Positions 18,594-29,266 of a DNA stretch of 64,000 nucleotides are shown here, piece after piece. This DNA comes from Chthoniobacterales bacterium (lineage in GTDB: Bacteria; Verrucomicrobiota; Verrucomicrobiia; Chthoniobacterales; UBA10450). Where the stretch lies: positions 1 through 64,000 of the forward strand of contig JACDGS010000016.1 of NCBI GenBank assembly GCA_013821455.1, read 5' to 3'. The translations under genes and the position numbers were made by a program. The number at the start of each line of letters is the position of its first letter. The stretch's first letter is position 1. Under the pieces are notes generated by a model. The model worked only from the letters and a program-made list of their open reading frames with translations. It was not told where the DNA came from and made no database searches.

Positions 18594-19835
18594 TTAAGCG
18601 TTCGGAGGGATCTGGGGAGCGCATGCGCCCTCGCCGAACGGATGAAAAGCGGCTCGCGCACGGGCGGTGACAGCGGCCACAAAGGCCGGCTGCGCAACGG
18701 CCTCGTCATGGCGGAAGTCGCGATCGATGTGCGACGCCTGCCACGCTGGAGCGGCGGCGCGCTGACCTTCCGTGCCCCATTCCGCGAGAAGCAGTCCGAA
18801 GAGCCCGCCGAGCGCGGAAAGAAGGACGCTTTCGGTGAGCAGTTGCCTAACGACGCGGCCGCGGCTCGCGCCTAGCGCCGCGCGCAAAGCGATTTCTTTT
18901 CCGCGGACCGATGCACGCGCGAGGAGCAGATTGGCGACGTTCGCGTTTGCAATCAGGAGCACGCAAAAAACCGCGCCGAACAAAACATAAAGCGCGGTCT
19001 GCACATCGCCGATCAAGTCTTCGCGCAACGGCTTTGCGGCCACGTCAAAGTAGCTGTTGCTGTCGGGATATTGTTTCGCCAGCCGCGCCGCGATGGTGGA
19101 GAGATCGGCCTGCGCCTGCTCGGCCGAAACGTTAGGCAACAAACGCGCGATCGCCTGCAGGCTATGGTTGCCGCGTTCCTCCGTCACCGGCTTGCCTTCG
19201 ACCGCCGTGGCGTCGTCCGCGATCGTGACGTACAACTCAATCGGATCGGTCTGGATCGGGTATTGAAAACGCGCCGGCATCACACCGATGACGGTGTAGG
19301 AGCGCCGATCGAGTTCGACCGTGCGGCCGAGGACATTCTTGTCGCCGCCGAAATGCTTTTGCCAAAAGTCGTAGCTGAGAATGACTTTGAATCCGCCGGG
19401 ACCGCCGCCGGCCGTTTCATCGACGCGCACAAACTCGCGGCCGAGCATCGGCTTGATCCCGAGGACGCCGAAAAATTCCGCGCTGCATTTCACTCCGACG
19501 AGACTTTGCGCGCCCGCGGTGTCTTTGAAGGCGTAGCTGCCCTCGCGATAAAGCGCGCTGCTCGCGAGCGTGCGGTTCTGAGTTCGGAAATCGAAAAAGT
19601 CGGGATAGGAAAGCGAGCCAAGCTGGTCGCGCGAAGTGCCGTCATGCGTGTTGGTCATGCCGACGGCGAGCAGTTGTTGCGGCGCGGGAAACGGCAGCGG
19701 CTTGAGCAGAACCGCATTGACCACGCTGAAAATCGCGGTGTTGGCGCCGATGCCTAACGCCAGGGTGAGGATGGCGATGAGGGTGAAACCGGGCGATTTG
19801 CGGAGCTGGCGAAGAGCAAAACGAAGATCATTCAT
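18594..19835 (-). pseudogene. ADOP-type permease, copy 5, truncated and rearranged
   Basis: The start at 19835 ([20 protein letters not shown]) and the first half of an ADOP permease are intact through the first FtsX helices ([29 protein letters not shown]). About 60 residues are then missing before [10 protein letters not shown]. From 18720 downward the sequence is inverted: on the plus strand 18642-18720 reads [20 protein letters not shown] then VMAEVAI, the normal ADOP linker that should continue on the minus strand. The switch point lies at the palindrome CGATCGAT (18721-18728). A partial inverted repeat element (GGGGAGCGCATGCGCC, 18614) follows. The second periplasmic and second FtsX halves are lost. 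The start overlaps copy 4 by 8 bases. Confidence 0.8.
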
Positions 19836-22272
19836 AACGAAGAGCAACAATCGGATCGACACGGGTGGCGCGACGCGCCGGGAACCAGCAGGCAAGAAAA
19901 GTGACAACGGCGAGAGCGATGAGCGCGGTCAGCAGCGCCACGGGATCGAGGCTGCCGACGTTGTAGAGCAGACTCGTTAGGGCGCGCCCCGCGCCGATCG
20001 CACCGAGGAAGCCTAACGACATCCCGATGCCGACCAGCGCGAGCCCGCGGCCGAGGGCGAGCCGGAAAACATTTTCGCGCGGCGCACCGAGCGCAAGGCG
20101 AATGCCAAACTCGCGCGTCCGTTGCGTGACGGTCAGCGCCATCACGCCGTAGAGGCCGACGCTGGCGAGGATGAGCGCGAGCGCGGCGAAAGAGCCGAGC
20201 AGCGTCATCGTTAGGCGACGCGTCGCCAGGCTGTCGCCGATGTTTTCTTCCATCGTCGCGATCGCCGCCACCGGCTGATCGGGATCGACACTTTGCACCG
20301 CCCTAACGATCGCGGGTGCGAGCATGGCGGGATCGGCCACCGCGGCGCGCACGAGCAGGTTGTTGTCGGAACTGACGACTTGCGACGCAAAAAGATATTC
20401 CTGCGGCAAGGCCTGGCGGTCGAACTCGTCCCCGGGCGCATCGGTGCGCACTCGCGGCACCACTCCGATGATCGTTAGGGGAACAGGGTTGTCGTCTTCG
20501 TTTTGATTATCGTCGAGATGGCGGCCGACCGGGTTTTGGTTCGGGAAATAACGGCGCGCAAAACTCTCGTCGATGATGACCGCATGCGGCTGATGCGGCT
20601 TGTCCTCCGCCGTGAAGTTGCGGCCGCGGAGCAGCGGCATCTTCATCAACTTGAAATAATCCTGCGAAACGACGTTGATCTCGGCCGACGGTTCGCGCCC
20701 GTGTTCGCTGGGCGGCGTACCGGTAAGGTGAAACGAGCTGTCCCATTCGTTGTCGTCGAAGGGAATATTTTCCCCGATCGCGGCCAATTCGACTCCGGGA
20801 ACGGCTTGCACGCGCTCCAGCATTTGCGCGAAAAAGGCGCGGCGTTTATCGCTCGAATTGTAGCGCGCTTGGGGCAGCGAAAGCGTCATCGCAAGAATGC
20901 CCTTCGGCTCAAACCCGAGCGGCGCGTTTTGCGAACGCCAAAAACTTTTCACCGTCAGGCCGGCGCCGGCGAGCAGGATGAGCGCGAGCGCGACCTGTGT
21001 GACGACGAGCGCACTGCGCGCACGTTGCCTTCCTGTGCTTTCGCTGCCACCGCGGCTGCCAGCTTCATTCAAGTCGCCCGCGAGCGCGGCGAGTCGCGAG
21101 ACCCGCCACGCCGGCCAAACGCCCGCGAGAATCCCGCAGAGCAGCGCGATGATCGTCGCGAAGACAAGTGTGAAAACATCGAGCCGCGTTTGTTGAAAAC
21201 GTAAAACATGCTGCGGACTCAGCGCGTGAATCGCATCGATACTCCAAACCGCGATGAGCAATCCGGCCGCGCCGCCAACGAGTCCGAGCAGGGTGCTTTC
21301 GACCAGCAACAAGCGCATCAAACGCCAGCGACTCGCGCCCATCGCGGCGCGCACCGCGAGTTCTTTGCCGCGCGAAAGGGCGCGCGCGAGTTGCAGGTTC
21401 GCGACATTGGCGCAGGCGATCAGCAGCACGCAGCCGACGGCCGCGAGAAGCAAATTCAAACTCTGGCGATAATCGCCGACGGTCGCATCAAGGAGCGGGC
21501 GCGCGTTGATGGAGCGACCGGAATTCGTTTCGGGATAACGACTCGTTAGGGAGCGGGCAATCGTGTCGAGCTCGGCCTTCGCCTGCGCCAGGGTCGTCCC
21601 ATCTTTCAAGCGCCCGAGCGCGGAAAATCCCGGGTGGTTGTCACGCTGCAGGATGTTCTTATCTTTGCGCAGGTCGCCTAACGAAATGAAAACCTGCGCC
21701 GTGCGCATCAGCTGCATCTCGTTAGGCAACACGCCCACGATCTCGCGCGGGACGGTATCGACCACGATTTGTTGCCCGATCGCCTTGGGCGAACCACCGA
21801 AGCGCCGTTGCCATAAACTCGCGCTGATCATGGTCACTTTCGGACCGCCGGGGACGTCTTCCTTTTCCGCAAAATCGCGGCCGAGGATCGGTTTTAAGCC
21901 GAGAACGCGCACCGTGTTCCAAGTCATCACACCGGCATTGACTCGCTCCGGCGCGGCCCCGCCCCCGGGGGCCGACAAGTTGGCCGAGTCGCGGCGATAG
22001 AGTGCGAGATCGGTGAAGGTGTGCTGCGCCGCGCGCCAATCGAGGAAATTCAGATAGCTGACCGAGCCCGACTCGAAGATCCGCATCCGCTCGCGCAACA
22101 GGACGAGGCGGTCCGATTGTGGGTAGGGTAATGGCCGCAACAGCACCGCCTCGACCACGCTGAAGATCGCGGTGTTCGCGCCAATGCCGAGCGCGAGGGC
22201 CGCGATCGCGATGAGCGCGAAGGCCGGCGCCTTCAGCAGCATGCGGACGGCGTAACGAAGATCAGAAATCAT
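19828..22272 (-). CDS. ADOP-type MacB/FtsX permease, copy 4
   Basis: An 814-residue permease starting [20 protein letters not shown]. The first FtsX group has [20 protein letters not shown] in place of the more common LVRQLL. The linker contains [20 protein letters not shown]. The second FtsX group has [20 protein letters not shown] and the C-terminus is [10 protein letters not shown]. The start codon is preceded at 3 and 13 bases by two TCGTTAGGC motifs and then by a long inverted repeat, so no ordinary promoter is visible in the 199-base gap. It is intact and overlaps the broken copy 5 downstream. Confidence 0.93.
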   Translation of the reverse strand: MISDLRYAVRMLLKAPAFALIAIAALALGIGANTAIFSVVEAVLLRPLPYPQSDRLVLLRERMRIFESGSVSYLNFLDWRAAQHTFTDLALYRRDSANLSAPGGGAAPERVNAGVMTWNTVRVLGLKPILGRDFAEKEDVPGGPKVTMISASLWQRRFGGSPKAIGQQIVVDTVPREIVGVLPNEMQLMRTAQVFISLGDLRKDKNILQRDNHPGFSALGRLKDGTTLAQAKAELDTIARSLTSRYPETNSGRSINARPLLDATVGDYRQSLNLLLAAVGCVLLIACANVANLQLARALSRGKELAVRAAMGASRWRLMRLLLVESTLLGLVGGAAGLLIAVWSIDAIHALSPQHVLRFQQTRLDVFTLVFATIIALLCGILAGVWPAWRVSRLAALAGDLNEAGSRGGSESTGRQRARSALVVTQVALALILLAGAGLTVKSFWRSQNAPLGFEPKGILAMTLSLPQARYNSSDKRRAFFAQMLERVQAVPGVELAAIGENIPFDDNEWDSSFHLTGTPPSEHGREPSAEINVVSQDYFKLMKMPLLRGRNFTAEDKPHQPHAVIIDESFARRYFPNQNPVGRHLDDNQNEDDNPVPLTIIGVVPRVRTDAPGDEFDRQALPQEYLFASQVVSSDNNLLVRAAVADPAMLAPAIVRAVQSVDPDQPVAAIATMEENIGDSLATRRLTMTLLGSFAALALILASVGLYGVMALTVTQRTREFGIRLALGAPRENVFRLALGRGLALVGIGMSLGFLGAIGAGRALTSLLYNVGSLDPVALLTALIALAVVTFLACWFPARRATRVDPIVALRYE

Positions 22273-22275
22273 GGT

Positions 22276-22294
22276 TCGTTAGGCATCGTTAGGC
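22276..22294 (+). repeat. Two TCGTTAGGC motifs 10 bases apart upstream of a start codon
   Basis: Copies at 22276-22284 and 22286-22294 lie immediately upstream of the permease start at 22272, with only 3 bases between the first copy and the ATG. Confidence 0.85.
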
Positions 22295-22308
22295 ACGGTA
22301 TTTGAGTT

Positions 22309-22455
22309 CCGGGGAGCGCACGCGCCCTCGCGTGCTCCGTTCCGGCGCCTCGCCGAACGGACGCAGGTTCGTTAGGGGTTCGTTGTCCTCGGACGCGCGC
22401 GGAAGTTTTCGGCGGGGCGCCGAAAACAGCACGCGAGGCGCGTGCGCTCCCCGGA
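22309..22455. repeat. Long intergenic three-stem inverted repeat (REP-like)
   Basis: CCGGGGAGCGCACGCG at 22309 pairs with CGCGTGCGCTCCCCGG ending at 22455. Inner hairpins CGTTCCGGCGCCTCGCCGAACG and GTTTTCGGCGGGGCGCCGAAAAC are present. It lies between the permease copy 4 start and the DUF4097 gene, and contains an extra CGTTAGG at about 22370. Confidence 0.85.
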
Positions 22456-22471
22456 ATGCGCGCGCGACTAT

Positions 22472-23476
22472 TCATTGCTGTGCGGTTTGCTTTTCCGCGG
22501 AGACGATTTCGATCGCACCCGCGCCGCTGCGCAGGACGAGTTTGCGCCCGCCGCCGTTGATCGCGCCTTTGAGCGAATCGTGATCGGACTGCGTTCCCGT
22601 CATCGGCAGCTCGCTGTGCACGCTGCCCGCGCCGGTTTCGGCATCGACGTCGAGGCCGGCGTTCCTGGGCGCGAGGACCGTGATCGCGCCGGCGGAAGTT
22701 TCCAGCCTGACGTCTCCGACCACCGGCGCGGACAAGATCGCCGCGATCGCGCCGCCGGAGGTTTCGGCGTTCAATTTTCCGCTGATATTATCCAGCCGCA
22801 GTTTGCCGCCGCTGCTCTCGACTTTCGTATCACCGGTGAAATTCATCACCGTGATCGGACCACCGGAAGTGTCGGCGCCGAGTTGGCCGCGGCTGTTCGT
22901 TACTTCGATGCGGCCGCCGCTGGTATCGAGATGGATTTTGCCATCGCCGTTGGAGATTTTGATTTCGCCGCCGCTCGTATCGGCATGAATATCGCCGCGC
23001 ACTTGCGCGAAGGTGATATCGCCGCCGCTCGTGTCCGCCTTGGACGCGCCGGTCAGACCCGTGACGGAAATATGGCCGCCGCTGGTGTCGAGATCGGTGC
23101 GGAAATTCGCGGGCACGCGAATGGTGTAGCGGCCTTCGGTGCGGTGCGATCCGAGCAGGTCTCGCATCTGCGAAAAGAAGGACTCATGCGAACGCGTTGC
23201 GCGGACGTAAACGGTGTCGCCCTCCGTCGTCACGCGCACGGGCACGGCGGCGAAATAGCGCTGCTCTTTTTCCTCCGAGGCGGTCTCTACTTTTCGGTAG
23301 GCATCGACCACTACTTTGTCGTTTTCGCCGGGCGAGACGGTGATGCTGCCAAAATCGACATCGACGACTAATTTTCCGCCGGATTGGGCGACGCGCGTTT
23401 CGTGAATGGTTTGCTCCGCCGCCAGGGCGGAAAAAGCGGAGGCGAGCAGAATGGTCAGACTGATGGGTGTTTTCAT
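22472..23476 (-). CDS. DUF4097-type exported beta-repeat protein
   Basis: The 334-residue protein begins with a cleavable signal peptide (MKTPISLTILLASAFSALAA). The body is a right-handed beta-helix-like repeat typical of DUF4097/putative adhesin proteins. About eight units of roughly 19 residues carry DTSGGHI, DTSGGDI, DTSGGEI, DTSGGRI, DTSGGPI, ESSGGKL, ETSGGAI and ETSAGAI (about residues 129-265). The family has no agreed function; it is often next to membrane or signalling genes. Here it lies between an ATPase and the permease run, so a surface or periplasmic role linked to the exporters is possible but not shown. Three exact CGTTAGG motifs sit directly upstream. Confidence 0.85.
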   Translation of the reverse strand: MKTPISLTILLASAFSALAAEQTIHETRVAQSGGKLVVDVDFGSITVSPGENDKVVVDAYRKVETASEEKEQRYFAAVPVRVTTEGDTVYVRATRSHESFFSQMRDLLGSHRTEGRYTIRVPANFRTDLDTSGGHISVTGLTGASKADTSGGDITFAQVRGDIHADTSGGEIKISNGDGKIHLDTSGGRIEVTNSRGQLGADTSGGPITVMNFTGDTKVESSGGKLRLDNISGKLNAETSGGAIAAILSAPVVGDVRLETSAGAITVLAPRNAGLDVDAETGAGSVHSELPMTGTQSDHDSLKGAINGGGRKLVLRSGAGAIEIVSAEKQTAQQ

Positions 23477-23484
23477 AGGGATGT

Positions 23485-23530
23485 TCGTTAGGCGGTGGTT
23501 AGGTTTATTCGTTAGGCAAAATCGTTAGGC
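23485..23530 (+). repeat. Cluster of CGTTAGG motifs upstream of the DUF4097 gene
   Basis: Within 46 bases there are three exact copies (23486, 23510, 23523) and one near copy (GGTTAGG at about 23497), all in the same orientation, starting 8 bases upstream of the ATG at 23476. Confidence 0.85.
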
Positions 23531-23542
23531 GCCGAAGACATT

Positions 23543-23671
23543 CCGGGGAGCGCACGCGCCTCGCGTGCTGCACTCGGCGCCTCGCCGAGTGCTTCCCGGG
23601 CGAGCAACGTGTGGAAAGAAGTTTTCGGCGGGGCGCCGAAAACAGCACGCGAGGCGCGTGCGCTCCCCGGA
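23543..23671. repeat. Long intergenic three-stem inverted repeat (REP-like)
   Basis: The best preserved copy. CCGGGGAGCGCACGCGCC (23543) and GGCGCGTGCGCTCCCCGG (ending about 23671) are the outer arms. The inner stems are CACTCGGCGCCTCGCCGAGTG and GTTTTCGGCGGGGCGCCGAAAAC. It lies between the second ATPase and the DUF4097 gene. Confidence 0.9.
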
Positions 23672-23728
23672 AAAATGCGTGCGCGCACACGTGAGTGAGC
23701 TCGTGAAGCATCATTGTTAGGCAATTTT

Positions 23729-24406
23729 TCATTTAATGATCCAACCGTCGCGCAGTTGGATGACTCGGTTGCCGTGGGCGGCGTTGGTTTCCGAATGCGT
23801 CACCTGGATGATGGTGGTGCCCTCGGTGTTCAGTTTTTTGAAGAGCTGCATGATTTCCTCGGCCTGGCCGGAATGGAGATTGCCGGTCGGCTCGTCGGCG
23901 AGAATGAGTTTCGGTTTTGCAATGACCGCGCGTGCGATGCTGACGAGCTGCTGCTGCCCGCCGGAAAGTTGCCGCGGATAGAGATCCTTTTTTCCGACGA
24001 TGGAAAAGCGATCCAGCGTGTCGGCGACGAGCGCGGTCCGCTCGGATTTTGAGTAACGGCGGTAGGAGAGGGGAATATCGAGATTTTCGTAAACCGTCAG
24101 GTCGTCGAGCAGGTTGTAGTTTTGAAAAACGAAACCGACCTGCTCGTTGCGCAGCGTCGTGCGCTCTTTCGGTTTCAGGCGATGGACCGGGGTTTCATCC
24201 AGGAAAAATTCTCCCGTCCAGCCGAAATCGTGCATGCCTAACAAATGCAAGAGCGTCGATTTTCCCGCGCCCGACGGACCCATCACGGAAACGAAATCAC
24301 CCTCTTCGATTTCGAGATTGATGTCGCGCAGGACGTAGGTGAACTGCTGTTTGCCTAACGGATAGGAGCGCTCGATGTGGTTGAGTTTGATGAGTGGAGC
24401 GGTCAT
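23729..24406 (-). CDS. ABC transporter ATP-binding protein (LolD/MacB type), second in locus
   Basis: A 225-residue cytoplasmic ATPase of the LolD/MacB/FtsE class. It has Walker A GPSGAGKST (about residues 43-51), Q-loop QNYNLLDDL, signature LSGGQQQLVSIARA, Walker [11 protein letters not shown] and H-loop QVTHSE. It starts 4 bases after copy 3 of the permeases, so it is co-transcribed with copies 1-3. In classic MacAB the ATPase is fused to the permease; here the permeases are orphans and this protein is a candidate motor for several of them. It differs clearly in sequence from the ATPase at 32104, which suggests separate partner sets. Confidence 0.93.
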   Translation of the reverse strand: MTAPLIKLNHIERSYPLGKQQFTYVLRDINLEIEEGDFVSVMGPSGAGKSTLLHLLGMHDFGWTGEFFLDETPVHRLKPKERTTLRNEQVGFVFQNYNLLDDLTVYENLDIPLSYRRYSKSERTALVADTLDRFSIVGKKDLYPRQLSGGQQQLVSIARAVIAKPKLILADEPTGNLHSGQAEEIMQLFKKLNTEGTTIIQVTHSETNAAHGNRVIQLRDGWIIK

Positions 24407-24410
24407 AAAA

Positions 24411-26846
24411 TTATCGGTTCGTTAGGGCAACGAGCGGCTCGAGGCGGGCCGCGCGGCGGGCCGGGAAATAGCAGGCGAGGAAGGCTGCGATGATGAGAAG
24501 CAGCGAGATGACTGCGAAAGTGGTTGGATCGCCGGCGCTCACGTGAAAGAGGAGGCTGGCGATAAAACGGGTGAGCGCGAAAGCTCCGAAGAGGCCGGCG
24601 ATTACTCCCATTCCCGTCAGGGTCATGCCCTGCCTAACGATGAGGCGAAGGACGTCGCCGCGTTGCGCGCCGAGAGCCATGCGAATGCCGATTTCGTGAG
24701 TCCGCTGCGCGACCGTTTGCGCGAGCACGCCGTAAATCCCGATCGCCGCGAGGAGAAAAGCCAGGCCCGCGAAGAGACCAAGGAGAAACATGGTGAACCG
24801 GCGCACCGAGGTCGAGTCGGCGAGCCATTGCTCCATCGTAGCGACATTGAAGACCGCCTGTTCGTTATCGAGCGCGAGAATTTCCCGCCGCACGGTCGCG
24901 ACCATCGACTCGGGGTCGATCCGGCTGTGCACGACGAGCGTCATCGCCGAGGTCGGCATTTGCGGCAGCGGCACGTAGAGCGCCATCGTGCCGGGCGTGT
25001 CCAGGCCGTATTGCTTCACGTCGCCGAGCACACCGACGACGGTGCGCCAGGGCCGCTGCTCAATCGGACCGGAGTTGTAAAAACGGAGCCGTTTTCCCAC
25101 CGCGTCCTCGCCCGGCCAAAATTTTCGCGCGGTGGTTTCGCTGACCAAAACCGCGAGGGGCGCTGCCGCTTTATCCTCTGTAGTGAGCGAGCGACCCCGG
25201 AGCAGCGGGATCGACATCGTGCGCGGATAATCCGGCGTGATGATGTAGTTATCGACCGAAGGAAATTCGCCCGCGCGCCGCGGCTGGCCTTCCGCTTCGA
25301 TCGTGCGCTTGTCGAAGTTGTCGCTCACTGGCAGCACACTCGTTAGGCCAATCTGGTCGATGCCCGGCACTGCGCCCAACCGCGAGATCATGCGGTCGTA
25401 GAAGTTGTTCCAAGCGCGCTCGTTCGGGTATTTCGCCTGCGGCAACCAGACATTCATCGTTACCAAGCCCGCGGATTTGAATCCGGGATCGACGGCCTGG
25501 AGGCGGACCACGCTCTTGATCAAAAGACCGGCGGCGATGAGCAGAACCATCGCGAGCGCGACTTCCCCAACGACGAGTGCGCTGCGCAGATTGCTCCGCG
25601 TGCTCCCGGCGTTAGGCGTGCGGCCGCCATCGTTCAAGGTCGTGTTCAACTCCGCGCGGGAAGCGCGCAGGGCAGGCGCGCAGCCGAAGAGAATGCCGGT
25701 CAGGGTCGAAACCGCGAAGGTGAAAACGAGAACGCGGGCGTCGAGTTGAATCGCGCCGAGGAGCGGAAGGAATCGCGTGCCGGCGGCTTCGATCAAACTG
25801 GTCGCCCAGACCGCGCCGAGGAGGCCGAGCATTCCGCCGGCGAAAGCGAGGAGCAGGCTTTCGGTGAGAAATTGCCTAACGAGTCGTCCGCGGCCAGCGC
25901 CGAGCGCCGCGCGAATCGCGACCTCGCGTTGCCGGGCGACGGAACGCGCGAGAAGCAGGTTGCCCACGTTGGCGCAGGCGATGAGAAGAAGAAACGCAAC
26001 CGCTCCGAAGAGGAGAAGGAGCGCCGGCCGCACCGGACTAACCAAATCGCCAGCTAGCGTAACGAGATGCACGCCACCGCCCGTATTCGTCGTCGGATGT
26101 TCTTGCTCGAGTTGGCGGGAGATCAAACTCATCTCGCTTTGCGCCCGAGTCAGGGTGACTCCCGGCTTGAGCCGCGCGATTGCGCGGAGGTGGCGGCTGG
26201 CGCGTTCCTTTTCGTTAGGCGGCTCCGCGACCGGACGATAAAATTCCGCGGGGGCGTCGAGCAATCCCGCGGGCAAAGATTGAAAATCCGCCGGCATCAC
26301 GCCGACGATGGTGTAGGGGCGCGCACTTAACATGAGCGTTTTGCCGACGACACTTGGATCGCCCGCAAAACGCCGTTGCCAGAGGCCGTAACCCAGCACC
26401 GCGACGAAATCTTTGCCCTCCTGTTGTTCCTCCGCGTTGAAGACTCGGCCGAGCAAAGGCTTGCCTTGCATCACTTCGAAAAATCCGTCGCCCACCTGCG
26501 CGCCCGCGATGCGCTCAGGCTCGCCGTTCCCAGCAATGATCGGCCGGAAACTGGCGTAAGTGCTGACCGCGGCGAAGACGTGATTGCGCGCGTTCCAATC
26601 CGCGACATCGGTCGCGGAAACCTGGCCGCGATCAATTCCTTCGCTCGGCGAAACACCCCAGGCGAGGACGATCCGATTCGGATCGTGATACGGGAGCGTT
26701 TTTAAAAGCAGCGCGTTGACGACACTGAAGACCGCGGTGTTTGCCCCGATGCCGAGCGCCAAAGAGAGGATCGCGATCGCGGCGAAACCAGGCGTCTTCC
26801 AGAGCATGCGGAGAGCGAAGCGGATATCTTGCAGGAGCGCGTTCAT
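24411..26846 (-). CDS. ADOP-type MacB/FtsX permease, copy 3
   Basis: An 811-residue permease starting [20 protein letters not shown] (LLQD subtype). The first FtsX group has [20 protein letters not shown]; the linker [20 protein letters not shown] is followed by a transmembrane stretch. The second FtsX group has [20 protein letters not shown] and the unusual C-terminus is [11 protein letters not shown]. It overlaps copy 2 by 4 bases and is directly followed by its likely ATPase, making a compact permease-permease-permease-ATPase unit. Confidence 0.93.
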   Translation of the reverse strand: MNALLQDIRFALRMLWKTPGFAAIAILSLALGIGANTAVFSVVNALLLKTLPYHDPNRIVLAWGVSPSEGIDRGQVSATDVADWNARNHVFAAVSTYASFRPIIAGNGEPERIAGAQVGDGFFEVMQGKPLLGRVFNAEEQQEGKDFVAVLGYGLWQRRFAGDPSVVGKTLMLSARPYTIVGVMPADFQSLPAGLLDAPAEFYRPVAEPPNEKERASRHLRAIARLKPGVTLTRAQSEMSLISRQLEQEHPTTNTGGGVHLVTLAGDLVSPVRPALLLLFGAVAFLLLIACANVGNLLLARSVARQREVAIRAALGAGRGRLVRQFLTESLLLAFAGGMLGLLGAVWATSLIEAAGTRFLPLLGAIQLDARVLVFTFAVSTLTGILFGCAPALRASRAELNTTLNDGGRTPNAGSTRSNLRSALVVGEVALAMVLLIAAGLLIKSVVRLQAVDPGFKSAGLVTMNVWLPQAKYPNERAWNNFYDRMISRLGAVPGIDQIGLTSVLPVSDNFDKRTIEAEGQPRRAGEFPSVDNYIITPDYPRTMSIPLLRGRSLTTEDKAAAPLAVLVSETTARKFWPGEDAVGKRLRFYNSGPIEQRPWRTVVGVLGDVKQYGLDTPGTMALYVPLPQMPTSAMTLVVHSRIDPESMVATVRREILALDNEQAVFNVATMEQWLADSTSVRRFTMFLLGLFAGLAFLLAAIGIYGVLAQTVAQRTHEIGIRMALGAQRGDVLRLIVRQGMTLTGMGVIAGLFGAFALTRFIASLLFHVSAGDPTTFAVISLLLIIAAFLACYFPARRAARLEPLVALTNR

Positions 26847-29263
26847 TGTTCGGATAACGCGACGACGGGATTTAGTTTTGCGGCGCGCCGTGCGGGCCAG
26901 TAGCAGGCGGTGAAAGCGACCGCGATGAGAAGAAACAGAATCTCCGCGTAAGTCGCGGGATCGCCGGCGCGGACGTCGTAAAGCAATGTGCCGATCGCGC
27001 GCGAGAGAAAGAGCGAGGCTAGAAGGCCCACCGCCGCGCCGGCCCCGGCAACGAGCATTCCCTGCCTAACGATCAGGCGAAGGACGTCGCCGGTTTGCGC
27101 GCCGAGGGCCATGCGGATGCCGATCTCGCGCGTTCGTTGCGAGACGGAGTAAGCCATCACGCCGTAGATTCCGACGCCGGCGAGAAGGAGCGCCGCGCCT
27201 GCAAAAGCGCTCAGAAGCAACATCGCCGCGCGTCGCGTCGCGGTCGATTTGTGGAGCACTTCCTCCATCGTCTGCACGCGATAAACCGGCTCGCCTTTGT
27301 CGAGAGCGAGAACCTGTTCACGCACTGCTGCGGTCAGCGCAGTCGGCTCGATCGCCGCGCGCACTGCGAGCGACATCGCGCCCCAAGTCGCATTTTGCGC
27401 GTAGGGCACGAACATCTGTGGTTCGATCGGCGCGTCGAGTGTCGTGTCCTTGGTGTCGCCGACCACCCCCACGATCTCGCGGGCAAATTTTTCATCACGC
27501 CAGACGGTGAGGTGTTTGCCTAACGACTGTGCCGGCGAGCCGAAATAACGTTTCGCCATTGTCTGGTTGATGACGATGACCATGGGCGATTTCGCATTGT
27601 CGTTAGGCGAAATGTCGCGACCGGCGAGCAGTGGGATTTGTACCGTCTGGAAGTAGCCCGGGGTGGCGACAAAATAATTCGCGTTGCCCTCTGCCTCAGC
27701 GGTCTGCGGCCGGCCTTCCGGAACAAAGGCGCGGCCGACGGAATAGTTACTGCCGTTGAGCGGTAAACTCAGGACTGCAGCCGCCGCCTGCACGCCAGGA
27801 ACGGTTCGGACGCGGTCTACCAACTGGCTAAAGAACTGCGTCCGCTGCGCATCCTCGGGATATTTCGCATAAGGAAGCGAGACCGACATGGTGAGGACGC
27901 CGGCGGAATTGAACCCCGGCCGAACATCGCGCAGATGCTGAAAACTTTTGATCAACAAGGCCGCGCCGAGGAGAAGCACGAGCGAGAGCGCCACTTCCGC
28001 GACGAGAAGAAGATCGCGACTGCGCCGGGAAGAAACGCCATCGCCTCCGCTGCGGCCGCCTTCATTGAGTGTCTTGTTGAGGTCGAGCCGCGAGGCCTGC
28101 CAGGCGGGCGCGGCGCCAAAAAGCAATCCGGTGAAAAGCGAAAGCGCGAGCGAAATGAGAACCGCGCGTTGATCGAGCCCGCTGGCGAGCTGCGGCAAAT
28201 CCGTTAGGCCAAGTCCAGCAAGTAAATCGGCCAGCCAGATGCTGAGCAGCAATCCCAGACCGCCGCCGACGAGCGCGAGAAGCAAACTTTCGGTCAGCAA
28301 CTGTCGCCAGACCCGCGCGCGGCTTGCGCCTAACGCCGCCCGCAGCGCGATCTCGCGACGGCGCGCGGCGGCCCGCGCGAGCAGCAGATTTGCGACGTTC
28401 GCGCAGGCGATGAGGAGAAGGAAAAAAACCGCACCGAGCAAAGCGAGAAGCGAGGGACGAACTTCCCTAACGAGTCGATCCTGCAAACGGTAGAGATGGA
28501 CATCCCAGCCTTTGTTCGTCTCGTGAAATTGTTGCGCCAGTTGCGCGTTGATCGCGCTCAGCTGGGTCTGCGCCTGCGTCAGACTCGCGCCGGGTTTGAG
28601 CCGGCCGATCGCTTCGAAAGAGCGATTGTCGCGCGCTTCTTTCGCGGGATTTACTTGCAGCGAAGTCCAAACCTCGGTGTCGCCATTCGGATAGGCGAAC
28701 CCCGCAGGCATCACGCCGAGAACGGTCACCATCCTTCCGCTCACGCTCGTTCGTTGCCCGATCACGCTCGGATCGGAGTTAAAAAAGCGCCGCCAAAGAT
28801 TGTTGCCTAACAATGCCACCGGCTCCGCGCCCGCCTTGGCTTCCTCCGCGCGGAAAGTGCGCCCGAGCACTGGTTGAACGCCGAGCGCGGGAAAGAAATC
28901 ACTCGTCACGACCGCGCGCGGAACGCGCACCGGCTCGCTTTTTTCCGGCGCGAGAATCGCCCCGCCGCTCACGAAAAGGGCCGAGTGTTCCAACGCGTCG
29001 CAGCGTTTTTGCCAATCAAAAAAGTCGGGCGCGGAGAGATTGCCGTCGGTGATTCCGGCGGAAGGATTGATTGCGTCGAAGGAAACAATTCGTTCGGGAT
29101 TCGCATAAGGCAGCGGCCGCAAGAGGACTGCGTCGACGACGCTGAAGATGGCTGTGCTCGCGCCAATCCCGAGAGCGAGCGTGGCGATGGCGACCAGAGT
29201 GAAGCCTTTGTTTTTCAAAAGCATCCGGCCGCCGAAGCGAATATCTTGCAGGAGCGTTTCCAT
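26843..29263 (-). CDS. ADOP-type MacB/FtsX permease, copy 2
   Basis: An 806-residue permease starting [20 protein letters not shown]. The first FtsX group reads [20 protein letters not shown], with VWRQL replacing the common LVRQL; this is a homologous site where the TCGTTAGGC motif is absent. The linker is [20 protein letters not shown]. The second FtsX group has [20 protein letters not shown] and the protein ends [10 protein letters not shown]. It is separated from copy 1 by 3 bases and overlaps copy 3 by 4 bases. Confidence 0.93.
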   Translation of the reverse strand: METLLQDIRFGGRMLLKNKGFTLVAIATLALGIGASTAIFSVVDAVLLRPLPYANPERIVSFDAINPSAGITDGNLSAPDFFDWQKRCDALEHSALFVSGGAILAPEKSEPVRVPRAVVTSDFFPALGVQPVLGRTFRAEEAKAGAEPVALLGNNLWRRFFNSDPSVIGQRTSVSGRMVTVLGVMPAGFAYPNGDTEVWTSLQVNPAKEARDNRSFEAIGRLKPGASLTQAQTQLSAINAQLAQQFHETNKGWDVHLYRLQDRLVREVRPSLLALLGAVFFLLLIACANVANLLLARAAARRREIALRAALGASRARVWRQLLTESLLLALVGGGLGLLLSIWLADLLAGLGLTDLPQLASGLDQRAVLISLALSLFTGLLFGAAPAWQASRLDLNKTLNEGGRSGGDGVSSRRSRDLLLVAEVALSLVLLLGAALLIKSFQHLRDVRPGFNSAGVLTMSVSLPYAKYPEDAQRTQFFSQLVDRVRTVPGVQAAAAVLSLPLNGSNYSVGRAFVPEGRPQTAEAEGNANYFVATPGYFQTVQIPLLAGRDISPNDNAKSPMVIVINQTMAKRYFGSPAQSLGKHLTVWRDEKFAREIVGVVGDTKDTTLDAPIEPQMFVPYAQNATWGAMSLAVRAAIEPTALTAAVREQVLALDKGEPVYRVQTMEEVLHKSTATRRAAMLLLSAFAGAALLLAGVGIYGVMAYSVSQRTREIGIRMALGAQTGDVLRLIVRQGMLVAGAGAAVGLLASLFLSRAIGTLLYDVRAGDPATYAEILFLLIAVAFTACYWPARRAAKLNPVVALSEQ

Positions 29264-29266
29264 ATT

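Noticed and set aside
22680-23100. Regularly spaced repeats that could look like a CRISPR array
   Set aside because: They are the DNA of the DTSGG-type protein repeats in the DUF4097 gene; units are in frame and diverged.
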